Source of the DNA: Streptomyces sp. NBC_00568
Lineage (GTDB): Bacteria; Actinomycetota; Actinomycetes; Streptomycetales; Streptomycetaceae
Assembly: GCF_026341855.1 (NCBI RefSeq)
Contig: NZ_JAPENW010000001.1
Coordinates: 7,121,001 to 7,185,000 of the forward strand
DNA length: 64,000 nucleotides
Direction: 5' to 3'
Shown here: piece after piece, positions 50,393 through 58,906 of the stretch
Position numbering within the stretch: position 1 is the first letter of the stretch
How the letters are laid out: each line of letters begins with the position of its first letter
Program-made: the position numbers and the translations under genes
Notes under the pieces: generated by a model
The model's input: only the letters and a program-made list of their open reading frames with translations
What the model was told of the DNA's origin: nothing
The model's database searches: none

Positions 50393-51223
50393 TCAGGCGT
50401 CCCTGCGCTGCAGCAGTACGGCCGCGACGGCCAGCAGGGCGGCCGTCCACAGCGCGAGCACCCCAAGGCCCTGCCAGGGCCCCAGCACGTCGCCCGTGCG
50501 GGGGTGCTGCTGGGTGATCAGGTATCCGGCCTCGGTGGGGAGATAGCCGTGGATGTGCTCGCCCACGCTGCCGGGCAGCAGCTTGGCCATCGGGGCGATC
50601 ACCAGGACGAAGGCGATGACGCCGGTGATGCTCGCCGCCGTGTGCCGGATGATCGCGCCGATCGCGAGCGCGAACAGGCCCAGCAGGGACAGATAGAGGC
50701 CGCAGCCGACGACGGCCCGCAGGACCCCCGGGTCGCCGATCGCGACCGGCGCCTTGCTGTGCAGGATCGGCGCGCCGATGAAGAAGGAGCCGAACGCGGT
50801 CAGTTCGCCCACGGCCAGCACCAGCAGCCCGAAGACCGCGCTCTTGGCCGCCAGCACCGGCACCCGCTTGGGCACCGCGAGCAGGCTGGCACGGATCATG
50901 CCGGTGGAGTACTCGGAGGCGATGACCATCGTGCCCAGCACACAGATCGCGAGCTGGCTGAGCAGGATGCCGCTGCCCAGGATGGTGCCGGTCGGGTCGA
51001 GGCGCATCGCGGCCTGCTGGGAGGCATCGCTCTTGTCCCAGTTCGCGACGCCCATCTCCATGAACAGCACGGTGAAGACGAGGGTGAGCACGATCAGGAT
51101 GGCCAGCGACCAGACGGTGGAGCGGACCGAGCGGATCTTGGTCCACTCGGAGAGCATCAGCCGCCCGAAGCTCGGCCGGTGCGCTGCGGCGGCTGTGCGC
51201 GCGGGGGCGCTCAGGGTGGTCAC
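50393..51223 (-). CDS. ABC-2-type drug exporter, permease subunit
   Basis: Encodes 276 aa with about six membrane helices, for example TVWSLAILIVLTLVFTVLFM, LLSQLAICVLGTMVIASEY and SLLGLFALAIGAIIRHTAA. It matches the DrrB/ABC-2 permease group. The ATG overlaps the ATPase stop by 4 bp (ATGA), so the two subunits are coupled. It likely exports the cluster product for self-resistance, as DrrAB does for daunorubicin. Substrate is inferred from context only. Confidence 0.88.
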   Translation of the reverse strand: MTTLSAPARTAAAAHRPSFGRLMLSEWTKIRSVRSTVWSLAILIVLTLVFTVLFMEMGVANWDKSDASQQAAMRLDPTGTILGSGILLSQLAICVLGTMVIASEYSTGMIRASLLAVPKRVPVLAAKSAVFGLLVLAVGELTAFGSFFIGAPILHSKAPVAIGDPGVLRAVVGCGLYLSLLGLFALAIGAIIRHTAASITGVIAFVLVIAPMAKLLPGSVGEHIHGYLPTEAGYLITQQHPRTGDVLGPWQGLGVLALWTAALLAVAAVLLQRRDA

Positions 51224-52146
51224 TTCACGCCTCCGGCGGTGGGTGCGACGGCGTCGTACTCGACGGCGTCCCGGGTCAGTTCCATGAAGGCGTCCTCGAG
51301 CGATCCGCGCCGGGTCGACAACTCGTGCAGGACCAGGCCTTTGGCGGCGGCGATCTCGGCGATGCGCGGGGCCTCGATCCCGGTGACGTCCAGGTCGCCG
51401 TCGCCGGTGCGGGCCACGGTGGCGCCCTCGGCCCGCAGCAGCGTCACCAGCCGTGCCCCGTCAGGGGTCTTGACCAGGACGGACTGCTCGGTGCTGCGCT
51501 CGATGAACTCGCTCGTGGAGCAGTCGGCGACCAGCCGGCCGCGGCCGATGACGATGAGATGGTCGGCGGTGACGGCCATCTCGTTCATCAGATGGCTCGA
51601 GACGAAGACGGTACGGCCCTCCGCCGCGAGCGACTTCATCAGATTCCGGATCCACACGATGCCCTCGGGGTCGAGACCGTTGACCGGCTCGTCCAGCACC
51701 AGCACCGCGGGATCGCCCAGCAGCGCCGCCGCGATGCCCAGCCGCTGCCCCATGCCCAGCGAGAAGCCGCCCGCCCGCTTGCGGGCCACCGCGGCCAGCC
51801 CGACCCGCTCGATGACCTCCTCGACCCGGCGCCTGCCGAACCCCTGCGTCTGGGCCAGGCACAGCAGATGGTCGTAGGCGCTGCGGCCGGTGTGGACCGC
51901 ACGCGCCTCCAGCAGCGCGCCGACCACCTGCATGGGCTGCGCGAGATCGCGGTAGCGCACACCGTCGACGGTGGCCTCGCCGGCGTCGGGCCGGTCCAGT
52001 CCCAGCAGCAGCCGCATGGTGGTGGACTTGCCTGCGCCGTTGGGGCCCAGGAAGCCGGTGACCCGGCCGGGCTCGACCGTGAACGACAGGTCGTTCACGG
52101 CGGTCTTGTCGCCGTAGCGTTTGGTGAGGTTCTTGGCCTCGATCAT
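51220..52146 (-). CDS. ABC exporter ATPase, DrrA-like
   Basis: Encodes 308 aa. Walker A is GPNGAGKST (residues 34-42), the signature FSLGMGQRLGIAAALLG, and Walker B VLVLDEPVNGLDPEGI. The C-terminal extension (LVTLLRAEGATVARTGDGDL; SLEDAFMELTRDAVEY) is typical of the DrrA/NodI drug-exporter branch. It is divergent from the amidotransferase gene, sharing a 230 bp control region. It pairs with the overlapping permease gene. Confidence 0.92.
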   Translation of the reverse strand: MIEAKNLTKRYGDKTAVNDLSFTVEPGRVTGFLGPNGAGKSTTMRLLLGLDRPDAGEATVDGVRYRDLAQPMQVVGALLEARAVHTGRSAYDHLLCLAQTQGFGRRRVEEVIERVGLAAVARKRAGGFSLGMGQRLGIAAALLGDPAVLVLDEPVNGLDPEGIVWIRNLMKSLAAEGRTVFVSSHLMNEMAVTADHLIVIGRGRLVADCSTSEFIERSTEQSVLVKTPDGARLVTLLRAEGATVARTGDGDLDVTGIEAPRIAEIAAAKGLVLHELSTRRGSLEDAFMELTRDAVEYDAVAPTAGGVK

Positions 52147-52325
52147 GGTCACCTCGGTTGAATGGCCTGCGAGAGTTTCGCCGGGGAAAAGAACACTCCC
52201 CACCCGCCTGTGGTATCAGGAGTTCTATTCCGTTCAGTAGTCGCAGACCGCCCCGGTCCTGAACGATGGCCTCCGCTTCACCCCGTGGTTATTTTGGCAG
52301 CGATGACTGTCCGCTGAAGCGCCTG

Positions 52326-52354
52326 TTTCATCTGCTTACTTTCCTCGGTTGAAC
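52326..52354 (+). promoter_or_regulatory. StrR-type operator candidate
   Basis: TTTCATCTG, an 11-bp spacer and CGGTTGAAC resemble the StrR/NovG consensus GTTCRACTG-N11-CRGTYGAAC. The right half fits fully; the left half fits 7 of 9. It lies 22 bp before the ATG at 52377 and in the divergent region to the ABC operon. The regulator encoded at 48982 is the natural candidate. Confidence 0.5.
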
Positions 52355-52376
52355 CCGCAAACCCATGAGGGTGGCC

Positions 52377-53120
52377 ATGAATTCAGTCACGAACGAACCG
52401 GCCGGCACCGGCCGGCGCCCGGTGATCGGGATCTGCGCGCGGACCGCGCCGGTCACGCTCCAGGGCAGCGACCTGGCCGTCAGCCTCGCCCTCCAGTCGC
52501 ACGTGGCCTTCCTGTCCGAGGCGGGCTGCACACCGCTGCTGCTCCCGCTGCTGCCCGGCGCGGCGGACCTGGCGGACCGGCTCGACGGACTGCTGATCCC
52601 GGGCGGCCCCGATCTCGATCCGGCGCTCTACGGCCAGGACCCGCACCCGGCGACCCGGGCGATGAGCCCGGACGCCGACCGCGTCGAACTGGCGCTGGCC
52701 AGGCGGGCACTCGACGCCCGCCTGCCGGTCCTGGCGATCTGCCGGGGCATGCAGCTGCTCAACGTGCTGCACGGGGGCACTCTCGAGCAGCACCTGCCGG
52801 ACACCACGGGCGACGACGGCCACCGTCCGCGGACCGCGTCCTTCACCCTCGGCCGTCATCCGCTCAAGCTCCGGCCGGACAGCCGGATCGCGGCCGTCCT
52901 GGACGAGGACGAGCCGCGGACCGCCTGCCACCACCATCAGGCCGTCGGCCGGCTCGGTGCCGGCCTCACCGCCACCGGATGGGCCGGTGACGGGATCGTC
53001 GAGGCCGTCGAAGTCACGGACCATCCCTTCGCGGTCGGTGTGCAATGGGAATGCGGGCAGACGTCCGACAGGCGACTTCATGAGGCACTTGCCCAAGCCG
53101 CCGGACGCCCGAAGAATTAG
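52377..53120 (+). CDS. Class I glutamine amidotransferase-like (peptidase C26) protein
   Basis: Encodes 247 aa. The fold is that of PuuD-type gamma-glutamyl hydrolases: RRPVIGICARTAPVTLQGSD, LLIPGGPDLDPALYG, and the nucleophile elbow ICRGMQLLNV with Cys122. The C-terminal catalytic GVQWHPE of the family reads GVQWECGQ here, so the expected catalytic His and Glu are both replaced. A HHHQAV stretch survives earlier. It may be inactive, or use an altered triad. ATG 52377 has GAGGGTGG upstream; ATG 52365 is possible. It sits at the head of a cluster run. Confidence 0.78.
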   Translation: MNSVTNEPAGTGRRPVIGICARTAPVTLQGSDLAVSLALQSHVAFLSEAGCTPLLLPLLPGAADLADRLDGLLIPGGPDLDPALYGQDPHPATRAMSPDADRVELALARRALDARLPVLAICRGMQLLNVLHGGTLEQHLPDTTGDDGHRPRTASFTLGRHPLKLRPDSRIAAVLDEDEPRTACHHHQAVGRLGAGLTATGWAGDGIVEAVEVTDHPFAVGVQWECGQTSDRRLHEALAQAAGRPKN

Positions 53121-53216
53121 CGGGCCGCCGAAATCTTGTCATCGCGGAAAAGGCGCGGCCCCGAGGGCAGAGTCTTTTCCGGTCTTTTCCGATCCCTGTG
53201 CGAAGGAGAATTAAAG

Positions 53217-53723
53217 ATGCCGCCGCGGATGCCCAACCCGTCGCTGGTCGTTCCCGATGTCCTGCCGCCCATGCGCGCCCTGGTCAAGGCCGTCAACAGT
53301 GTCGGCGTGCCGTTGCAGACCCTGGTGCTCATCCACCTGCGGGTGAGCCAGATCAACGGCCGCCCGGTCCAGATACCCGTGAAGAAGCGCGAGTTCGAGG
53401 AGGCGGGGGAGGAGGACCACCGTCTGCCCCTGGTGGAGACCTGGCGGGAGCAGACCTGCTTCACCGACGCCGAACGCTCCGTGCTGGCACTGGCCGAGGC
53501 CGCGACGCGCATCGAGGGCCACAAGGACCCGGTGTCGGACGAGGTCTGGGCCGAGGCCGCCCGGCACTTCACCGAGCGGGAACTGGGCGCGGTGGTCCTG
53601 CACATCGGTCTGGTCAACCTCTGGAACCGCGTCAACGTCGCCACCAAGCAGGAGCCGGTGGACTGGCGCATCAACCCCAAGACGTGGACCCCGATGACCA
53701 CCCGGCTGCCCGCCGCCCCCTGA
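53217..53723 (+). CDS. Carboxymuconolactone decarboxylase/AhpD-family protein without redox Cys
   Basis: Encodes 168 aa. The helical AhpD-like CMD fold is suggested by VGVPLQTLVLIHLRVSQING, FTDAERSVLALAEAATRIEG and FTERELGAVVLHIGLVNLWNR. In AhpD-type members the first stretch carries ExxCxxC; here it reads LRVSQINGR with no cysteine, so peroxidase-type chemistry is unlikely. AAGGAGAA precedes the ATG. It lies 96 bp after the amidotransferase. CMD-like proteins appear in some polyketide clusters without known function. Confidence 0.75.
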   Translation: MPPRMPNPSLVVPDVLPPMRALVKAVNSVGVPLQTLVLIHLRVSQINGRPVQIPVKKREFEEAGEEDHRLPLVETWREQTCFTDAERSVLALAEAATRIEGHKDPVSDEVWAEAARHFTERELGAVVLHIGLVNLWNRVNVATKQEPVDWRINPKTWTPMTTRLPAAP

Positions 53724-53758
53724 CCCCGTCCGTCCCCGCGTTCCAGCCTCCCTGTCAC

Positions 53759-53805
53759 GCCCGAGGCCCTGTCCGGCGGCACCACCGCCGGACAGGGCCT
53801 CGGGC
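53759..53805 (+). terminator. 21-bp perfect-stem terminator
   Basis: GCCCGAGGCCCTGTCCGGCG and its perfect complement flank a short ACC-containing loop, 36 bp after the CMD-like stop. It is the strongest hairpin in the window. Confidence 0.85.
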
Positions 53806-53854
53806 ATTCACCGCCCGCACCGGCCCGCACCGGCCCCCGGGCATCCACCGGACC

Positions 53855-54060
53855 GCCCCGCCCCGTCCCGCCCCGTCCCGCCCCGTCCCGCCCCGCCCCG
53901 CCCCGGCCCGTGCGGACCCGCTCCGGCCCGCGCGGACACCCGCGGGCCCGCACCCGCACCCGCCGGCGCCCGTCGGCACCCGTCGGGTATTCGTCGGCCC
54001 GCGCGGACATGCCGGACTCCCGTGGGCCCGTGCGGACATGCCGGACTCCCGTGGGCCCGC
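53855..54060. repeat. CCCCGTCCCG array and 29-bp direct repeat
   Basis: About four copies of the 10-bp CCCCGTCCCG lie at 53860-53905. Two copies of a 29-bp unit containing GCGGACATGCCGGACTCCCG lie at about 54003-54059. The second overlaps the terminator of the sugar operon. Nothing else is seen in 53806-54115. Confidence 0.7.
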
Positions 54061-54086
54061 GCGCACGGGGCGGGCCCACGGGAGTC
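54044..54086 (-). terminator. Deoxysugar operon terminator, 17-bp stem
   Basis: GACTCCCGTGGGCCCGC pairs perfectly with GCGGGCCCACGGGAGTC, 30 bp beyond the dehydratase stop on the minus strand. Confidence 0.8.
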
Positions 54087-54115
54087 ACCCCGGCTCGTAC
54101 GGAGTCCGGGACCGC

Positions 54116-55504
54116 TCAGGCGGCCCGTGGGGTGCGGCCGGCCGTGCCGGTGCTGAGGACGGCGAGCAGTGTTCTGGCCTGCACGTTGACGTAACGGCTG
54201 TGCCCGGCGAGCCAGTTCAGCTGGCCGGGGGTGACCCAGTGGAAGCCCGGCGGCGGCTGCGCGGGCGTGGTGGCCTCGTCGGTGTCGACGATCAGGTAGC
54301 GGCTCTCGGCGTTCAGGAACCGGCCGCCCTCCTCGGAGTGGACGGCCGAGTACCGGATGCGATCCTCGGGCGCGTCCAGCATCAGGTCGAGGAACGGCGG
54401 GCGCGGCCCGGGGAGCGACGGGGGGTAGTTCGCCGGAGCGCACTGCACGGTCGGCGCGAGCTCGGCGGTGTCGAGGAAGCCGCCCTCCACGCGGGCGTGC
54501 ACCAGGACGTGCGGGACGCCGTCGAACACGCGGTGGGCGAAGGCGACGATCCCGCTCTCCACCGGTTCGATGATCGGCTGGGTCCAGCCGGCGACCTCAC
54601 GGCCCGCGCCCTGGACCGACACCGCCACCACCTTGAAGAACCGGCCGTCGGCCCGGCCGATGGCGTGCTCGTCGGCCTGCCATCCGGCGACCTCGCGCAG
54701 CGGCATACGGCGCACGCGCACGTCCTGGCGGGCCCGCTCCGCGGTGAACCAGGCCAGCAGGCCGGAGTCGGAGGACAGCGCCCGGGGTTCGGCGGGCGCG
54801 GTCGGAGCGCTCGCCAGCACGGTGCGCGCGTCCATGTTCACGATGTTGTCCCGGCGCAGCAGCTGTGTGATCTGCCCCAGGGTGAGCCAGCGGAACGCGT
54901 CGTCGGCGGGGACGTCGCCGTCCGTCTCGACGATCATGTTGCGGTTGCGTTTGCGGTAGAACCAGGCGCCGTGCTCGGACTGCAGGACGTCGGTGAGCAC
55001 CCGCTCCCGGCCGGGTTCGACGAAGTGCTCCAGGTACTTCACCGCCGTCCCGCCGTGGGCCTTGGTGTAGTTGCTGCGGGTGGCCTGCACGGTGGGGGAG
55101 AGCTGCACCAGGTTGGGGTTGCCGGGTTCCATCTTCGCCTGCATGAGGAAGTGCAGGACCCCGTCGAACTCCTTGGCCAGGATGCCCAGGATGCCGATCT
55201 CCGGCTGCACGATGATCGGCTGCTGCCACTGGGTGCCGGGCCGTTCGACGTGCAGGCCCTCGATGGTGAAGAAGCGTCCCGACCGGTGCCGCAGGTCGCC
55301 GGTGTCCGGCGCGAACGACCAGTGGTCGAGTTCGGCGAAGGGGATGCGCCGGACCGTGGTCCCGCCCGAGCGCCGGACCCGCTCCAGCCAGCCCGGCACG
55401 TCGGATGCCGCCATGTGGACGCCGTCGGCCGTCGCGGCCGACCGGGCCAGCCTCTCGCGGATCCCGGCCCCGGAGCGGGGGACCAGCCGCGCCGGTGCGC
55501 TCAT
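54116..55504 (-). CDS. NDP-hexose 2,3-dehydratase
   Basis: Encodes 462 aa made of two homologous halves, as in EryBVI, OleV, TylX3 and SpnO. First half (about residues 30-225): HWSFAPDTGDLRHRSGRFFT, QPEIGILGILAKEFDGVLHF and MEPGNPNLVQLSPTVQATRS. Second half: RADGRFFKVVAVSV, QPIIEPVESGIVAFAHRVFD and LAPTVQCAPANYP. It removes the 2-hydroxyl of dTDP-4-keto-6-deoxyglucose, the first step to 2,6-dideoxysugars. Its ATG overlaps the TGA of the 4,6-dehydratase gene. Confidence 0.93.
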   Translation of the reverse strand: MSAPARLVPRSGAGIRERLARSAATADGVHMAASDVPGWLERVRRSGGTTVRRIPFAELDHWSFAPDTGDLRHRSGRFFTIEGLHVERPGTQWQQPIIVQPEIGILGILAKEFDGVLHFLMQAKMEPGNPNLVQLSPTVQATRSNYTKAHGGTAVKYLEHFVEPGRERVLTDVLQSEHGAWFYRKRNRNMIVETDGDVPADDAFRWLTLGQITQLLRRDNIVNMDARTVLASAPTAPAEPRALSSDSGLLAWFTAERARQDVRVRRMPLREVAGWQADEHAIGRADGRFFKVVAVSVQGAGREVAGWTQPIIEPVESGIVAFAHRVFDGVPHVLVHARVEGGFLDTAELAPTVQCAPANYPPSLPGPRPPFLDLMLDAPEDRIRYSAVHSEEGGRFLNAESRYLIVDTDEATTPAQPPPGFHWVTPGQLNWLAGHSRYVNVQARTLLAVLSTGTAGRTPRAA

Positions 55505-56481
55505 CGCCGGCCGCCCTGGTCCGCGGCCTGCTTCCACCACTGCGGGTTGTCCCGGTACCAGGCGACGGTCTCCGTCAGGCCGGTGCCGAAGGAGGTGAGC
55601 GGCAGATGGCCGAGCTCCCGCTCGATCCTGCCCTGGTCCAGGGCGTAGCGCCGGTCGTGGCCCTTGCGGTCGGTGACGTGCCGGATCATGTCCGGCCGTG
55701 CTCCGCACAGTTCGGCGAGCCGGTGGGCCAGCTCCAGGTTCGCCAGGGCGGTGCCGGCGCCGATGTTGTAGACCTCGCCGGCCCTGCCCCGGGTCAGGAC
55801 CCGGTGCACGGCCCGGCAGTGGTCGTCCACGTGCAGCCACTCGCGGACCTGGCCGCCGTCGCCGTAGACGGGGACGGGCTGTCCCTCGAGCAGCCGGGTG
55901 ATGGCCAGCGGGATGAACTTCTCGGGGTGCTGGTAGGGGCCGTAGTTGTTGGAACAGCGGGTGACCGAGACGTCCAGGCGGTGGGTGCGGAAATAGGCCA
56001 GGGCGATGAGGTCGGAGGCCGCCTTGGACGCCGCGTAGGGGGAGTTGGGCAGCAGCGGCGACTGCTCGGTCCAGGTCCCCTCCTCGATGGAGCCGTACAC
56101 CTCGTCCGTCGAGATGTGCACCACCCGCCCGACACCGGCCGCCAGGCACGCCTCCAGCAGCGCCTGGGTGCCCTCCACGTTGGTCCGCACGAACGCGGCG
56201 CCGCTGGCGATCGAACGGTCCACATGGCTCTCGGCCGCGAAGTGCACCACCGCGTCCTGGCCGGCCAGCACACCGGCCAGCAGGTCCCGGTCGAGGATGT
56301 TCCCCCGCACGAAGGTGAGCCGTGGATGGGAGGCGGGCAGGTTGTCGCGGTTTCCCGCGTACGTCAGCAGGTCCACCACCGTGACGTGCGCGTCCTCGAA
56401 TCCCGGATAGCCCCCCTCGAGCAGGGTCCGTACATAGTGCGAGCCGATGAACCCGGCTCCGCCGGTGACGAGGATTCTCAT
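55501..56481 (-). CDS. rmlB: dTDP-glucose 4,6-dehydratase
   Basis: Encodes 326 aa of the RmlB family. ILVTGGAGFIGSHYVRTLLEG gives the NAD motif near residues 3-23. FAAESHVDRS, STDEVYG (catalytic Asp-Glu) and the YxxxK tyrosine in SPYAASKAASD are all present, as are RCSNNYGPYQHPEK and VYGDGGQVREWLHV. It converts dTDP-glucose to the 4-keto-6-deoxy form. The ATG at 56481 is used because MRILVTGG is the normal start. It is the first gene of a two-gene minus-strand operon; its promoter lies in 56482-56690, next to the inserted IS. Confidence 0.95.
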   Translation of the reverse strand: MRILVTGGAGFIGSHYVRTLLEGGYPGFEDAHVTVVDLLTYAGNRDNLPASHPRLTFVRGNILDRDLLAGVLAGQDAVVHFAAESHVDRSIASGAAFVRTNVEGTQALLEACLAAGVGRVVHISTDEVYGSIEEGTWTEQSPLLPNSPYAASKAASDLIALAYFRTHRLDVSVTRCSNNYGPYQHPEKFIPLAITRLLEGQPVPVYGDGGQVREWLHVDDHCRAVHRVLTRGRAGEVYNIGAGTALANLELAHRLAELCGARPDMIRHVTDRKGHDRRYALDQGRIERELGHLPLTSFGTGLTETVAWYRDNPQWWKQAADQGGRR

Positions 56482-56689
56482 ACGACCACATCGCAGTCGG
56501 AATTCCACGCTCGAAGCATGTGCCTTTTCCCTTTTCCACGAGGGGACGGATACCGCTCGGTCCGCGCTGGAGAACTGCCTGATTCCCGGTCGTCCTCGGG
56601 CCGCCGGATTCCTGCCTGGCGCGGCCCCCGGTCCCGGGGAGGGGACCGCCTGTGACCCAGTCCCGTCCGGCGAGGCTAGGGCGCCCGCC

Positions 56690-58375
56690 TAAAAGCCCCC
56701 TCGAAAGGGACTCGAGGGGGCCAACACCTGATGCGGAATCATCAGGGAGTCTCAGCCCATGCCAGTGGGTATCTTGGTCGTGTGAAGCCTCCTGAGTGGG
56801 GAGCGGGCGGCGGGCGGCGAAGAACCGGGCTGCCCGTACGGTGGCCGTGGTGACCGGTGAGGCCGCCGAGTGAAGAAGTTTCAGGTGCAGCCTGGCTTCG
56901 TGGCGCAGGCGTTCCGGTTCGCGCTGGACCCGAACGTCGTTCAGGAGCAGGCGCTCCGGTCGCACTGCGGTGCGGCGCGGGTCGCATACAACTGGGCTGT
57001 CGGCTGGGTCGAGGCGGCTTGGTGGCAGCGCCGCGCCGAGGAGTCGTACGGCATCGTTGAGACAGACCTGACGCCGTGGCGGTCCTGGTCGCTACCTACG
57101 CTGCGCAATGCGTTCAACGAGGCCAAACACACTGACCAGAGGTTCGCCGCTTGGTGGCAGGAGAACTCCAAGGAGGCGTACAACACCGGTCTCGCGAACG
57201 CCGCCGCCGCGTTCGACAACTACGCGAGGTCGAAGCAGGGCAAGCGCAAGGGGCGCGCTCTGGGGATGCCGCGGTTCAAGTCGAAGCGAAAGGCGCGTCT
57301 GTCCTGCCGGTTCACCACCGGCGCTATCCGCGTTGAGACCGACGGCCTGCACGTCACGCTGCCACGCCTGGGCACGATCCGTGTCCATGAGCCTTTGGCC
57401 AACTCCTCGGCCGCCTGCAGGCGGGGACCGCCCGCATTCTGTCGGCCACCGTCCGCCACGAGCGGGGCCGCTGGTTCGTCTCCTTCCAGGCCGAGGTGAA
57501 GCGCGACCTGGTGCGCGTCGCCCGCCCGGGCGTCGCGGTCGGCATCGACCTCGGCATCAAGACCCTGGCGGTCTTGGCCGACAGCACCGGCGAGATCCGC
57601 GAGGTGTCCAACCCGCGACACCTTGATGCCGCATTGAAAAAGCTGCGCCTTGCCTCCCGTACCGTGTCCCGCCGCCGGGGCCCGGACCGCTGTACCGGAC
57701 AGCAGCCGTCCCGCCGGTGGGAGAAGGCCAACAAAGCACGCAGCAGGGTGCACTACCGCGTCGCGAACCTCCGGGAAGACGCCCTGCACAAGCTGACCAG
57801 TGCCGTGGCGGCCGAGTACGGCACCGTGGTGGTCGAAGACCTCAACATTGCCGGGATGCTCCGTAACCGGCGCCTGGCCCGGCATATAGCCGACGCCGCA
57901 TTCGGCGAGATCCGCCAACAGCTCACCTACAAGACCCGCCGCAACGGCTGCCGCATCGTGGCCGCCGATCGCTGGTTCCCCTCGTCCAAGACCTGTTCCG
58001 GGTGCGGCGTGGTGAAAGCCAAGCTGCCGCTGCACGTCCGGACCTACCACTGCGACGCCTGCGGCCTGGTCCTCGACCGGGACGCCAACGCCGCACGTAA
58101 CCTCGCCGCGCTCGCGGCAGCCGCAGTAACGGGTACCGGAGTGGCCGGAGACCCGGACGCCGTCAAGGCGTTGAAGCCTCGTGGAGCTGACCGGAAGACC
58201 CGCACCACCCCGCCCGGCCGCAAAGCCGGGCGGGGGCGGGCAGGTGGCGCAACCCTGCCGCAACAGCAGCAGACAGAAACGAGAGACCGTCCTCACATCG
58301 AAGCCCTCACGCTTTGGTGATGTGACGGACCTTCCGGGCAGAAATGCCCGGAAGGCTGAGAGTCTCTGAGGCTCA
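56690..58375 (+). mobile_element. IS200/IS605-family element with tnpB only
   Basis: A left-end hairpin (GCCCCCTCGA / TCGAGGGGGC, 56695-56721) and a right-end hairpin (CCTTCCGGGCA-GAAA-TGCCCGGAAGG, 58330-58355) bracket a tnpB gene. No tnpA is present, as in IS1341-type elements. End sequences differ from the three TCAC/TTCAA elements, so it belongs to another subgroup. It separates rmlB from a VOC gene. Exact ends are approximate because the target tetranucleotide was not resolved. Confidence 0.8.
56870..58320 (+). pseudogene. tnpB: tnpB (RNA-guided nuclease family) with one frameshift
   Basis: The N-terminal part (to about 57402) and the C-terminal part lie in different frames. Inserting one base near 57402 turns LANSSAACRRG into a sensible LAK-LLGRLQAGTARILS and restores a full-length protein. 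The RuvC residues are all present: GIDLGIKTLAV, VVVEDLNIAG and DRDANAARN, plus the zinc finger CSGCG / CDACG. TnpB is an omega-RNA-guided DNA nuclease ancestral to Cas12. The shift may be a true mutation, a sequencing error or programmed. The RuvC half has its own potential ATG at 57496. Confidence 0.85.
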
Positions 58376-58386
58376 CAGCAACGGTG

Positions 58387-58740
58387 TCAGCTGTCCTGCA
58401 GCAGCCCCAGAACGTTGCCGTCGAGGTCGGTGACCGTGGCCACCAGCCGGCCGCCGCCGACGTCGGTGGCGGGGCTCTTGACCGTGGCCCCCGCGGCGGT
58501 CACCTCGGCCAGCTTCGCCTCGATGTCGGGGACGTGCCAGTAGGCGACCGGCGAGGTGATGTCCTGCGCCCCGGCCGGCACCAGCCCGATGTGCTGGCCC
58601 GCGAGGTCGAAGCCGACATAGAACTCCGAGTCGGTCTGCGGCTCGATGCCGAGCAGGGCGGCGTACACCTTCTTCGCCGCGGCCACGTCCGCCACGGGAT
58701 GCAGGACGGTCTTGATTCCCTGAATGGCCGAGTCAGCCAT
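58387..58740 (-). CDS. VOC-family protein
   Basis: Encodes 117 aa: IQGIKTVLHPVADVAAAKKVY, LLGIEPQTDSEFYVGFDLAGQ and VATVTDLDGNVLGLLQD are the strands of a glyoxalase-like fold. It resembles the small VOC proteins often annotated as glyoxalases or antibiotic-binding proteins. A purine-poor region precedes the ATG, which is still the best start. It is adjacent to the IS right end and divergent from the hydrolase gene by 166 bp. Confidence 0.82.
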   Translation of the reverse strand: MADSAIQGIKTVLHPVADVAAAKKVYAALLGIEPQTDSEFYVGFDLAGQHIGLVPAGAQDITSPVAYWHVPDIEAKLAEVTAAGATVKSPATDVGGGRLVATVTDLDGNVLGLLQDS

Positions 58741-58906
58741 TTCCACTCCTGGGGGGTTGGGATTTCGTGACCCCATGCTAGGAAGATCCGCGGCCGTGAT
58801 GCATCTCCGCACCCGATCACTCCAGCGGGTTTCCAGCCACTCTTGACCCGAAGTGGACAGCCCCTTGCCAGGCTGCGAGCGCGCTGAATTCAGGAGGGGA
58901 AATCAC

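Noticed and set aside
56690..58375. Resident IS as the parent of the three TCAC/TTCAA elements
   Set aside because: Its terminal hairpins and tails are different, so it is not the autonomous partner, although it belongs to the same superfamily.
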